Position numbers and translations under genes: made by a program. A stretch of 64,000 nt of DNA. Source: Timema cristinae. Taxonomy: Eukaryota; Arthropoda; Insecta; Phasmatodea; Timematidae. The DNA lies in assembly GCA_039000515.1 (NCBI GenBank), contig JBCFYV010000100.1, forward strand, positions 32,724,421-32,788,420. The letters run 5' to 3'. Positions 22,100 through 35,064 of the stretch are shown one piece after another. Numbering within the stretch: position 1 is the first letter of the stretch; each line of letters begins with the position of its first letter. The notes beneath the pieces are model-generated. The model was not told the DNA's origin, did not search any database, and saw only the letters and a list, made by a program, of their open reading frames with translations.

Positions 22100-25000
22100 A
22101 ATAAAACTAATAAATTAGTAAAATGTTATTTATATTGGATGTTTTAAATAGATAGCTAATAGTTGAAAGGCACTATCAACTCCCTTATCTATCTTTTTGG
22201 TGCTTCCAATTGTTAGCACCGAAACATGTCGGTAAAATAGAACTTCTGTAGACATCATCATTACAGGAATATCAATAACAAAGGAGTAAGGGAAGTCAAT
22301 CTCAACAACAAGACTGTGATAATTTTTACATATATTTATATTCATTTCATGTTATTAGTGTTTTTATGAACTTAGATTTAGATATTTTAAATTAAATGAG
22401 TTTAAAGTTTCTAATTCAATTAAACTAATTTTAAGTGTATTTTAATTAGTCAACACTTATATGTATTTCTTATTAACTATATTTATTATACTTTTATACT
22501 TTTAATTTGACCTGCATCTCATTTAAATATGCCAACTATGTTTGTACACAGTATTTTTAGTCCACTTTCTATCCCATATCATTGTTTACTTTAGTATATT
22601 GCTCAATCTCTTGTATTAAACTGATTACACATTTACATCACTTTCGTCTATTCAACTTTTAGTATTCATTTCAATTCTTATTGTAGTCTTTGTTATTATA
22701 ACATACTCTAAACTCCTTACGAAAGATTATATTTAGAATGTTTTCTAAAATGTTTAAAAAACAGTTAAAGGTAAAACCCTTAATTAGACTAAGATAATGA
22801 TATAGGTACTACGCAAGATTTATTGAACATTTATCTAATGTTTTCTTTAATGACCTAGTTAGGTCAGTGACACACATCAATCTCTATTATTTCCTTTTCG
22901 GTGTATCTATTTGCGGTTTCGCAAACTGTGGAAGCAATACTAGTTCGTAGTAGTGGCCCGCTGGGATAGTGCTTTGTCTCCGGCCCCTTTAGGCGCCGTT
23001 TGTATTTAGTAAAACAAATATTGTTTGTACTATGTATTATGTGCCCAAGTTATGGTGGAAATAAAAATATAGGCTACTATTGAATGTCCAAGCAGTACTT
23101 AATGGGAATTGACCGGCCATAATAATTAAACTGCATAGATTCCTTAAAGCTCTCCATTTACTATTTGTAATATGCTAGTTCTTCTAGGAGATTATTCTCA
23201 GGTTTTCGTAACTATCAATGGATTTAACTTAAGCTCAAGCTTATATAACTTCCTTCTCTCTCTAAATCTATAAAATTAGCATTATATATCCATTGTTTTC
23301 ATTCACTATATTGTCAATAGTATTCATGAATATAACTTTCAGGTCTTAGTCTGGTATTAACTAGACTGGATTGTATTTATTTACTGTGGCTTAACCTTAT
23401 ATTATTATTTGTTGCCTATCTTTGACTCCGACTAAGTTGAGACAGACGCTCTTTCGTGGGAGAATGTGCGTTGATCCTTATTTCTAGAGTTACTAAACTA
23501 AACTAAACTATATGTTCAATCCTACTTCTGTTAGTTCCTAGTATTCAGGGAGCTTATTTCTATTCCTGCCAATCGGAAAGTATACGAAAATGATAATTGA
23601 ATAATGCTATATCTAATAACAATGTACTGTTTGATCTAATATCAATTTTAACCTATTGTAATCCCATTTCTCTTGTTTATATTTAAATACACTTATTTTT
23701 TATACTTGTATATTTCTGTCAAACCTTCATATTATAATTTTGTAACTGTAATCGCCACTTCTTCTACTTGATAGGAGAAGCGAGGATTCATATATAGGAC
23801 ACATGACAAATAAATGTATATGATTGAGTGTGTTTTTTTATATTTTTTTGTGGATATAATATATCTTTTCCTTTATTTTGTTTTCCTTTAACCATTGATT
23901 TCACTTTTAATATGTCCAAAATATTAAGTTATTCAATAATGTAAAAATCTTAATGTTTAGTATTTAAAATTGTTTCAGCATATTATAATAATATACTTCT
24001 AATTCTTATAATAAAACACAAGTACGTTGATACATTTTATAAAGTCGTTAAGTGCAAGAATGGTCTAATTTTATCCAAATAAAAATATCACTATTTACGT
24101 AATTAAAATAGGGGTCGATGAAACAAGAGTGGTTTTTGTTAACTTTTCACTCACACCGGTGGTAGAATGTTCTAAGGCGTCACTCTCGAAATAGACTGGA
24201 CTGATAAAGATTGAAGAGAATGCCGGTAGGATGTACTTTGGGTGGACTTTCCTAAATGGTTTTCCACTTTGTCCCCATGCAGATGATGATATCCACCCTC
24301 TAAATACAAATTTCCTCACTACTAATAGATTTGCTTGGTTATTTTATATGTGGATAAAATTTCAGTGAGACATATGACTAAAAAAAACTTTTCTTCTGTC
24401 TGAAAAGATTAAAGTTACCTTGGTCGGACTGTAGCGATCGTGATAACTCGCTTGAAAGGAATATTTGGAAAACTACTCTTTTGATTGTGTAGTCGTGTAT
24501 CTTCTTTAATGGTTATTTTTCGTGTCTCCTCTCAACAACATTTCACGGTTGATTATGAATAGGTATGGACACATCTCGTTCTCTTCTTTGTTCTCTATTT
24601 AAACTGACATGCTTGTCTTTGTTCAAGAGCTGTTCAGTATGTTCATAGTGGAACATTACACACATGCCTACACGTTTTGTGTTACTAGCAGTGGCGGCTT
24701 TCTACTAAACAAGAGTGCATGAGTGCGTCGTGCTCTAAGTAGCTACTACAAGGATTAAATTAAAGAATAGAGCAGAAGTTTGTTAGTTACAATAATCGAT
24801 TCCTTACTTTCTTAAATCAAAACGTTCAGTAAAAAAATGAAAAATTAATATTATTTAGGGAAACAGCAAATAAAAACTGTGGGGACAAAGAAGGAAATAA
24901 GTGTGTGTGAGGGGGTAGGGGGGGTGCGGGGGTACAAAGAGAGAGGGTTGATATATCGAGTAGCCTGGATTTGAAAAAGGTTCGGGAATTGGTTGGCGTA

Positions 25001-25104
25001 TTTAAACTGAGGTTCATTCTAAAATTGAGATCTTGCGAAATTCACATGCTTAATTGTTCAGCTGTACTATTTTGCATCAACAAATAATTAAACAAGTTAT
25101 CTTA
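22100..25104. other. Spacer between units 1 and 2, unique in the window
   Basis: AT-rich; contains only a SINE-F remnant. No gene, terminal repeat or RNA feature was recognised. An ACCGAAACATGTCGGT semi-palindrome at 22219 may belong to a retroelement end. Confidence 0.4.
24140..24330 (+). mobile_element. SINE-F remnant in the unit 1/2 spacer
   Basis: GGTGGTAGAATGTTCTAAGG head-like start and the TTTCCTAAATGGTTTTCCAC body; the tail is lost. Confidence 0.45.
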
Positions 25105-25340
25105 TTTTTAACACCTATTACTGTTTCCAGCCTGTGACCCGGGTCGTTTTTTTATTCAAGCCATATATTCTTCACTATCAGTTTTCTAGCCTTGTTGTAG
25201 CTTCATTAAACTTATAATCTACTTATGACTAGAACAGGCACAGCAGCCAATCCCCGGCCGTTAATTTATTAATTTGAAAGATTAAGCCCACATTTCACCA
25301 ATTTAACATTTTCTGCAATGACGGGAATCAAGCCCGGGAC
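25105..25340 (-). mobile_element. SINE-B, truncated at the left edge of unit 2
   Basis: The body matches the other SINE-B copies (CTGTTTCCAGCCTGTGACCC, AAGCCATATATTC). The head is lost exactly where unit 2 homology begins, so the SINE may mark a duplication breakpoint. Confidence 0.6.
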
Positions 25341-25647
25341 CCTTGTCGACTGTGACGTGTAGAGAAACCCTTAAAGATGTGTGAAAATAGCTTTCCCTGC
25401 AAAGTTGATAGAACCTATAGTGCTCACCCATAGATATTTGTATGTGCTGATATAATCAGTCGGTTCATAAAGTGCACGTTAAATACTAGAAATAAATGAT
25501 AAAATAATCTAAATATGTTTTATGGTCGTTAATTAATTTATTCAGGACTTTTTCTATTAATTTGAAAAGTTTTTGTTTTAATACCACTAATCTCATGACA
25601 AATATTCAAGAACTATTAATATTTTATACATGTAAATATAAACCAGA

Positions 25648-25952
25648 TGCATTATTATTATTTATTATTATTATTATTATTATTAGCACCGCGTCTTACT
25701 ACCCATTCGGGTTATACGCACTTACGCTAATGTGTAATGGTAGGGTGATTGTGAGATGAAATGAAGGACCTTCAGTTTAACGTGGAATCCGAACCACAGT
25801 GGAGGCCTGGCATTCCCCACATTCACAAGATGTCTTGTCAGAGGTGAAGGAAGGGTTTGGTAATCAGATAAATCTGTGCCGGGACCGAGGATTGAAACCC
25901 GGCCGCCAGCACAGAAGTCTGACACCTTACCCCTAGATCACCAGGTCACCTA
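25648..25952 (-). mobile_element. SINE-E, full length, unit 2 only
   Basis: Complete element in minus orientation, flanked by AACCAGAT on both sides (target duplication). Units 1 and 3 have the empty site (ACCAGATGCATCTTGTG). Confidence 0.75.
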
Positions 25953-26188
25953 AACCAGATATATCTTGTGAACTAATATTTTATTTACCATGGCAAAAAA
26001 AGTTGTTTGTCTTAAAAACCACACAAATACTGACTTTGACTCACGTTCGCTTACATGCTACCTTAAACACATGATAAAAAAAATTGTAATCTTCTGTCAA
26101 GAAAATATCTCACCTGGAAACTGAAGCGATAAAAGCTAATGGCCATTTATATTAAATTGCGTATTTCCGAATTTTCTTACGAATTGAC

Positions 26189-26280
26189 TAGTTGCGGCTC
26201 GTGTATAGGCACTGCGGAACTGCAGCACCCCCTTTTTCCACTTGATATTATCGATAACATTTAATATAATGAGTAATTTC
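26189..26280. mobile_element. Truncated hAT element, unit 2
   Basis: The left end follows GAATTGAC (26181-26188), as in the other units. The element then runs into the AT-rich palindrome and its right part and right flank are missing. Confidence 0.65.
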
Positions 26281-26314
26281 TCTTCAAATCTTTATTTATT
26301 TTTGTAGTATTATA

Positions 26315-26368
<54 letters not shown>

Positions 26369-26404
26369 ATACTACAAAAATAAATAAAGAATTGAAGAGA
26401 AATT
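26275..26404. repeat. 130-bp near-perfect palindrome with (TA)n centre
   Basis: The left arm (26275-26312) and right arm (26367-26404) are inverted copies of 38 bases of hAT sequence with one mismatch. The 54-base centre is itself AT-palindromic. It marks the place where about 5.7 kb of unit sequence is missing. Confidence 0.85.
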
Positions 26405-26448
26405 TATATATATATACTGACGTTAAGCTTAAGTATATATATATATAC

Positions 26449-26509
<61 letters not shown>

Positions 26510-26515
26510 TTACAT
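26405..26515. repeat. (TA)n runs at a deletion junction
   Basis: Two long TA runs separated by short fragments, one of which (GACGTTAAGCTTAAG) is an inverted piece of the hAT element. At 26515 the homology with unit 1 resumes at about 6890. Confidence 0.7.
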
Positions 26516-26732
26516 GACTTACAAACTAACAATCATATTCTACAACCTTGGACATGGGTCTGGGAAAAAACTTAATATTAATTCATTCTTAGCTAGCTTA
26601 TAGATTAATATTTTAGGGATATTTGGTATTCACTTTCTGCTTAAAGTGATTGTTTCATCACAACGACTTTCAAAAATAGAGAACTAACTCTACTATTTAC
26701 CCATGGGTCAAGGGAGATACTTTTATTTTGTA

Positions 26733-26890
26733 TGTATGTATGTATGTATGTATGTATGTATGTATGTATGTATGTATGTATGTATGTATGTATCAATGTC
26801 TGTATGTATGTATGTATCAATGTATGTATGTATGTATGTATGTATGTATGTATGTATGTATGTATCAATGTATGTATGTATGTATATATG
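26733..26890. repeat. (TATG)n microsatellite, unit 2
   Basis: About 39 tetranucleotide units with four TATCAATG interruptions, where units 1 and 3 carry a SINE-F. It reads open in several frames, which is meaningless for coding. Confidence 0.85.
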
Positions 26891-27340
26891 GTTAGTTTCT
26901 TACATTATTTTTTTCTTAGGGGCATTTCACTAAGCCTACTTTCATCTGTGTGCTTCAATAAGATGAGTTAAACTGCAGAATTTTCTGTTGCAACCAACTA
27001 AAAGTTGATATTTTATTTAAACTGAGCCTTAAATACATACAGAATTTGGAATGGTTTGACATTCATCGTTAAGCTCAAAACAAACAAATTAATCTGCCTT
27101 GCACAGTTGTCCATTGGTCTTTACGGTGTATATATAGAACAGGCCACAGGTTAAAAATTAGAGTAGATCTAGTTCATTCTATTTGTATTAGTTTCGTCTA
27201 TTATAATAATGGAACTCTATTAAAATGTATCCAATTTGGATAGACTAAAGTATGATTTTCTAAGAAATTGTAGTTTTAGACCTCCTAAAAGAATCAACAA
27301 AAGTGATGTTTACTTTTGGTTTTATCCAAACATATTATTC

Positions 27341-27346
27341 TTTATT
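27341..27346 (-). promoter_or_regulatory. Copy 2 poly(A) signal AATAAA
   Basis: AATAAA on the minus strand about 137 bases past the copy 2 stop, conserved in the other copies. Confidence 0.55.
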
Positions 27347-27482
27347 CTTTAATTTAACAATAATTATGGTTAAGGATACATATTAATATACTTTATCACA
27401 ATACATTATGCATTTGTCTCACAATAAACAAAGCCATTATTGAATATGCTTACAACATGTGACATGCTATTGGTCGCCATAT

Positions 27483-27650
27483 TCATAGTCCGTATTTTAC
27501 GAACTTCTCGATGGCCCAGAGACCACTGACACAGGCTACTTTCTTCCCTTCCTCGTAGACCTCCACGTTCGCCTTCCAGTAATTATTGATTTCGGTGCGT
27601 CTCTTGGTCACTTCCATGAGAAATGGGGCATTTATAATTTGGTACGTACC
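27483..27650 (-). CDS. Copy 2 exon 4 with divergent C-terminus
   Basis: Open, 56 codons including TGA. It begins GTYQIINAPF after the acceptor TTCGTTCTCAG and reaches KKVACVSGLWAI, as in the other copies. It then ends EKFVKYGL instead of QEAKEKWD(D/V)SE, three residues shorter. Confidence 0.78.
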   Translation of the reverse strand, partial: GTYQIINAPFLMEVTKRRTEINNYWKANVEVYEEGKKVACVSGLWAIEKFVKYGL

Positions 27651-30600
27651 CTGAGAACGAAAGGAGAATATTTATAAAAATACTCCTAGGGGGGGAGGGG
27701 AGAAAGAACGATAAAAGTGCTCTGACATTATGTGCATGACCTCACGTGTAGTATCGTCAGGTCAACTCCATACAATAACTGCATTCACCTGCCTGGGAGC
27801 AACGCTATCACGATTACATTGGTGGATGTACACTTTAGTTTGCTCTGAAAGGTATCAAACTTACCTTGATTGTTTCCACTATGGTACAGTTTATATAGAG
27901 AGTATCGTAACAAGTGGACCTACTTCAGGGGTGGACAGGTGACAAAATAAATAATGAAAAAAAATATCATAAAACATTAGTTTCCTTTGAATTTATATCA
28001 GAGATTTAGTCATATTTGTGCTCGAGTAATTTGGAGTTACTTAAGATAATATAAGTGCTCAAAATGGCCACCTTCCGCCTGAATTCAAGAATTGCACTGA
28101 AGTGTATTTTCTAAAGAGTGTGGCACTCTTACTACACGACAAGTGCGGGCTTGCACTCAGGTTTAGGGTGACCATTTTGTGCACTTATAGCACTTACTAG
28201 CATATAAACATGAATATAGCTCTGAAACAAAGTCAAGTGGGAAACGTGTTTATATTTCCTTTTTTCAATGATTTTGTGTCTTACGTCCCCCACCGAAGTT
28301 GGTCCCACGTGTTACGGTACATCCTAAATAATAAAAACATAGTGAAGTCCACAGAGTTATGGCTGTGGGCTTTCATTTTAGACAAAGTTTACCTAAGTTT
28401 CTATTGCATCACAGATACAGTTAATTATTTAATCTACTGTTAAACGATCACAGCTCACAAACACAATAATTAGCAACTATAGTTGGTTTTTGATATGAAT
28501 ATACTGTTCAAAAATTCAGACACGTATTTTTTGTAACCAATATTAATTTACTATAATAGTAATATTAATTTTTATTTCATAGGCACTGATGTGTATAAAA
28601 CTGACAATTTCAAATCACATTACCCTATATACAAATATAAATATTTTTAAAATTATAAAAAAATGTTCCTTCCTTTTGATGGTTAGAGTGTATCTACCCG
28701 TTTTCATTTGTTGCATGGCATCACACACACAATATACTGGACTGCTAGTGAAGGGAAAATATGGGTTTGAATCCCTTGTGGATGTAATAAAATTGCTTGA
28801 AACAAAACACAAATCCCTGTTTATGAATCAAATAATCAACACTATTATTTATGCTTTTTAGTGAGGATTACTACATCTAGATATCATATTCTGACAATTG
28901 AAGAATGAACCTGGACACGGGAATCGATCCCGGAACCTTTGGCTTAGTACGCCAATGCTCTAACAACTAAGCTGTCCATGTAATAGTCCCGTGCTCAGTG
29001 TCATTCTTAACTCACATTTTAAGGCAAGTCCAACACTCCACACATCAAAAATCTATACGAGTGGGTGCTAGTTTATAGATACTAAAAACTTTCCAATGCT
29101 TAAGAGTGTAGTTAGTTTATTTTCACATGAATTTAAGTTTACAGTTGAGCCAGTTTTGTCAAACGTGCAAACATTGTACATAATATACATTAAATAGACA
29201 CTGTTCCCATATATTCATACATTTTGATATGATCGTCCTAAACACGTCTACTCCATTAGACATCCAAAGCGTGGGAGAGAGTACCCTTCTACAAGACTAG
29301 CGTCTTTCTGAGCTGAGGACTGTGAACCCCGTAGTTTCTTACTCATTTAACCCAGATTCACTACTTGATTTCTTTCCATCGACCAATGGGGTTATTTTCT
29401 AAAGAGCGGGAAAACTAAAAACAGACGCGGCTTTACTCTGCATCTGCTATTAATTAATGCGTAATATAACCCGGAAATAAACCATGCTTCTGACACGTGC
29501 AGATAAACGAAAGAACAAAAGAAACATGGCTGTAGTTTAGAAAAGATGAGTTTAATTTAAATTAACTGAAAAGTAGAAATATGAAAATATTTACTCTAAA
29601 ATATGATCTCAAATATTAATAAAGACAGGAAAATCAATATAATTACAAGAGTCTATGATGAACGCGCTAGATGGAATGATCCTCACTAAAACTCATAGAT
29701 AATAGTTTTAGCTATTTGATTCTTTAAAAAGCAATCCCTTACAATTATAATAATTGTACAAATGGCAGCAATAAGCCAACTACCGAGTCGAAGGTGGCTG
29801 CTTTATCTGATAGCTCGTGATCTTAATAAAATCACACATTTGTAGCCGATGATTTCCGCACGTCCATCATAGACTTTGCCTTAAAATATGAGTGAAGAAT
29901 GACCCTGGGCACGGAACGACGATTTCCGGATAGCTCAGTGGTTAGAGCATTTACGTAATAAGCCAAAGGTCCCGGGTTCAATTCCCGTGTCGAGGTGTCA
30001 TTTTTCAATTTTCAGAATATAAATTGCTGTTATTTACCAATTTTTTTTAAAAGTATTTTATAAGTACTTTAAATACTGAGTATATAAATAAATTATTATC
30101 ATTATCACCGCGTCTTAATACCCATTCGGGTTATACGCACTTACGCTAATGTGTAATGGTAGGGTGATTGTGAGATGGAATGAAGGACCTACAGTTTAAC
30201 GTGGAATCCGAACCACGGTGGAGGTCTGGCATTCCACACATTCACAACTTATGATTAATACACGTATTGTCAGAGGTGAAGGAAGGGTTTGGAAATCAGA
30301 TAAATCTGTGCCGGGACCGAGGATTGAACCAGCACAGAAGTCTGATACCTTACTTCTAGACCGCCATGTCACACAACAACTTATTCTGAGTAATGGGTAT
30401 TATGAGGGTAAATTTGAATAAAATCATTAAACGAAAGTAGACGAGAGAACTGTTATATTGCAAATGGAAGATTTTTATTAGGAACCCAGTTGAGATTAAA
30501 ACCATCACTTCCCCATTAGAGGAAGTAATTATATTTTCTTAGACCATGTGGCCTAAAGTAGTTTTCACAAGCATAATTCGCAAAAACTTATACATTCCCG

Positions 30601-33600
30601 TGCTGAATCATTAAACTAGACAAAAGCTCTTATTGGCAGTAGAAATTAAGCTCATCAGCCAGAGATCATCAGTATGTAAGTGCGATTAAAAGCTAGTAGT
30701 ACAGTGAACATCAACCTCCAGTGAACGTGGTGGTAACTTTAACCCTAGACGTGTGATCTCATCACCACTATGGACCACAATGGATTCCAATTAGATCTTT
30801 AAACTTACCCTAGCCTCAAATGGCACACACCCAAATTAATTAGACCATTATGGATTTAAAATATATTACTTAGCTCAAATGGTACACAAACTCATGAATT
30901 GAACAAATATAGATTCAAAATGTCCACAAATGGCACACACACACAAACACACACACACGTGAACGTGTTTCCTATGAAAAGGAATGTATCTGGTGAGTTA
31001 ACCTATTGTAGAGTACTCACCGGCTTGATAGGGCATGAGGAGAACGCGTTCCAAGGAGGTTGTAGGTTCTCACAAGCGTTCGTCACGTTCCACGTTCCCT
31101 GGTTATAGCAGTCGAACGAATCGTCACCATAGTTCTCCTCGCAGTTCCACAAGTTCACTTTCAACTGAATCAGCAAGACACCAAACTCTCCATTATATAT
31201 ATATACACGGCTATTGTTACTCTTTCCACTGAGTTTGCAGGCTTTAAGGTAGCATGACAGGGAATGAGTGTTTGGGCGAGTTGTTTTATTCCCACAACTT
31301 TATGAATAGAAATAAAATAGGTATTCAATTAATAATAATATGCGTGCCTGGGCTACATCACTCGTAGCGTGAATATAAGTGTGAAACATGTGGAAACCAT
31401 TAATCCAACTTGAGCCTAACTAACAAGAACCTGGTAATAATTGGGATAGTTCCCCTTTTTGGGAAAATACCCATGGCAATAGCTATGAATCGAATCCGGG
31501 ACCTCTAGGGTAGAAGCCAGATGCCCTGACCACTATATAGTGGGGTCAGATTTCTTCAGTTGATATTTTATTTTAAATTTTTAAACATAGTAATCTCAAA
31601 AGTGATTGACCATATTGGCACTTTATAATAACTGTATCAATTTATTTGTAAAGTTAATCGTCAAATTCCAAATTCATAACCGATGAGAAATAATCTAGAA
31701 TAATACATTTTTATATTACTACATTTAGTAAATCTAACTAAACAACCACCGAAATAATATTTTTTTATTTCATCTCCCGAAAAACTTTTTTTTACTATAA
31801 AAATTCCAAAAATTCGGCCCTTAGCTAACATTCCTTACATCTCCCCGAAGGGCACCACCTAGGCATGTAGCATGTAGCATGTAGATAGTTATGTAGCATC
31901 AAAACCAATAAAACAATCGATAATTTTAAAAAGTGTTGACTGTAAAAATATTAATTTGTTTGAGGAAGGCCAGTGCAATGTAACTATTTAGTCTTATCTC
32001 AGAACTGCGATAATTGACATGAAACGTCCTTGAATATTAGATAATGTCAACTTTTTATTACTTTATCCAATATCAAACCTAAAAGTTAATGTTTCTTAAT
32101 CCCTTTCTGACATTTAGATAACTTTAACCTTCACCGCCATATAAATAACAGACCCCTGCATAAATAACACGGGCTTTCTGTACAAATGCAATGCGTCATA
32201 TTTCAACTTACTTGAACCGCATCTTATTTTGCGCTACGTGATTTTCAAGCAGAGAATCGAAATATGATTCTCTCAGACTGATTGGCCAACATCTTAATAT
32301 CAGTCTTAACCCTCTGTACCACAGAAAATTTCAATAATGATGTTGAGTAATTTTTATGAAATGTTTTCACTACAAAAAATCCGTATAAATTTAACAGTTT
32401 TATATATATATAAGTATGCCGTCTAAAGAAGATTATTAAAATAAGTTGTGAAAGATGGCGTATAGAAAATAATTATGTTTAAAAACATTTTAGTGAATGT
32501 AGACCTAAAATGTAGTAATAATTTATGTGGTTTGTTGAAGATCTAGATGAGCTGTAATGTAAAGGTTAAATGCATTCAAACAATTGATTTACCAAGATGA
32601 TGTTTGACAATTTTTGAAGTTGTTCATTGCTAAATTATTATTGGGTATTAAAAGAAATTTATATCTTTAAAATACATCAGACCATATATATATATATTGT
32701 ATTTTATTTCAATTTATTGTATTTCTTAAGTCAAACTCATTTGATTTCATTCAAATTCTTTCATTAAGATTTCATTATTTATGTAGTTAAATATATCTAT
32801 AGGTAACCAATTATCTGACTAATCTAACTATTGAATAAATTATAAATATCTTATTTTAATTTTAAATACTAAGCTTTTTTTTATCAAACTCGTTTATTTG
32901 TTTTACGTATTTTCTAAACTAATAAAAAGGACATTTTCTGAGAGGACATTTTTTTAAAATGCGTCCCTTTTATTATTTACACGTTTTAAAAGTATAGTCA
33001 GAAATAATGTATTAATTTAAAATCTAAAAGCGCCAAAAATGCATTTGAATACACCAATTAATGTATATTACGACCTGTTCTCTTTAAATAAATGAAAATG
33101 TACTAAAAGGCCCCCCATGAACATATGACTTGAATAAATGATCCTCTGAATTGTTTGTTTGTTTTTTTGTTTCATTGATTGGATCAATTAAATAAAGCTC
33201 TTGCTATTAAAAAATATCAATTTTAATTAAAAACAATCTAGTGACGTTTACACAACCAAAAAATATATATTAGGTTATAAAAATAAATATATTAGAATAA
33301 GTATTTAAATGAATATTTACCGTTCACAATAAATATTTAACAATTATGCATTATGCTCATCAACATAAATAATATCTAGATTGCTAACTAACAGCTAAAT
33401 GCCATTTGATAAAACCTTCCATTCCTTAGTCTAAAAGACAAAAAAAATATAATACTTCATCTTAGATGGTTTTAATAAAAATTAAATATTAGTTCTATCA
33501 ATATAACACATGCATGCAGCTTTAAAGTTAAATTCATAATGGTTGTAGGGCCTTTTGTGTCCTAAATCAGACGATTTCAGAACGGTTACACCGAGAACTA

Positions 33601-35028
33601 TAAGTGACCATGACAGCTACTGGTAAGATGCAGATGTTTCTATTTGTAATATCTTCCATGCTAATCGGCCCCTGGGGGAACTGGTAAGTGCACGGGTCCT
33701 GGGTTTGATTCCCGGCTGGCACCTTGGGTATTTTTTACTCATCGGGACATGAAAATATTCTCCACGGAAAGAATGTACGATTAACACATTCGAGAATCCT
33801 CTGGAAAACAATATATTAATCCTGGTTAATATTTCTACCACTGGGCTATGATTGATGTAGTTCAGATGTGCAATATTTTTATTACTATCGTTTTTATTAT
33901 TAATTAATATTTTCAATAGCGTAATTTCTTGTAAATTAGCCCTTGATAATGTAGATATTCGTGTCCTATCTCGGGCCTCTCTTAATCCGAACTTATTTTT
34001 TCTCGATAACTCTTATAAGATGAGCCCTATATAGTGTCATATACACAGCGCAGACTCCAGATTGGTTGAATTCGACTTTTATAACATAACTAGCTTTTAC
34101 CCGTCGCGGCTTCGCCCGCAATAAATGATAAAATCTTTTAATTTATACTAAACTATTTTGGTCGTAAATCAAACTTTATTTTTTTCAAATATCTATGCGT
34201 TTTTCTCAGTTCTAGCTGTAAATAATTTTGCCATATTTTAATTTTCACTTTTAAATATTTCGTAATAAAAGAAATATATATATTTAAGTTATCAATTATA
34301 ATTTTTTTTAAATTTTTACCTTCATAATTAGTAAGATAAATAAATAAATGAAATAATATTTTTTTCTAACTACATAGCTAAAATCACATCATATTTATTA
34401 TTTATTGTATGAAACTACGTCACACTAATTACTATTTACTTTAATTACAAAATATCAAATCACAAATTCTTAAATAACATAATTTCAATTACATTATAAT
34501 CATATATTTATTATTAATGTAAAATCAAAGATTGGGAATAGTCCTATATGCTATTCCAGGACATACTCTACCAAACTACCAACTTTAATTCGAATCCATT
34601 CAGCAGTTTTGGCGTGATTGAGCAACAAACATCCAAACACACAAACTTTCGCATTTATAATATTAGTAAGAAAAAGCAAAACTCAGAGAGTTGTTTAAGT
34701 AACTTAATTACAACTAATTTACTTTGTAGAGGCTCTGCCTCTAATACTCTTAAGTTACATGTTTTTGTTTTATTATTTACTTATTGTTACCACATTTTAA
34801 ATACTTCTCCTAGACTACTCTCATGTTTGTTATTTATTATTTCTGTCATTTATCATTAGTATGCCCTATTTTTTTATTATTCATCAGTATGTGTCATTAT
34901 TTAGCTACTATCGATTATTTTATTGTGTTATTAAAGGTGCCTTTATGGTAATTGTGTACTTTTCAGTGCTGGCCTGTCATAGATAGGTCTTACGACTGTT
35001 GGCCAGCACTATAGTAAAGGTAATTGAA

Positions 35029-35064
<36 letters not shown>

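Larger units (their letters stand above)
1..22100. repeat. Segmental duplication unit 1
   Basis: First of three direct paralogous units. It aligns by eye through almost all landmarks with the other two: SINE-A, the hAT element, exons 4, 3, 2 and 1 of the ML gene on the minus strand, and the nested mariner. It alone has a probable solo LTR (2132-3672), a SINE-F at 9570-9828 and a SINE-E fragment at 14150-14320. It lacks about 3.9 kb that unit 3 has between 46330 and 50225. The left edge lies at or before the window start. Confidence 0.85.

Noticed and set aside
22130..22345. 71-codon minus-strand frame in the spacer
   Set aside because: No domain, no splice context and no second copy for comparison; may be a retroelement end.
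26641..26971. Three open frames of 75-79 codons on both strands
   Set aside because: They are translations of the (TATG)n microsatellite (MYVCMYVC / HTYIHTYI) and appear in every frame.
29924..29996. tRNA-Lys gene
   Set aside because: D-arm and T-arm sequences are good, but the acceptor stem does not pair and the same sequence recurs in family D repeats.
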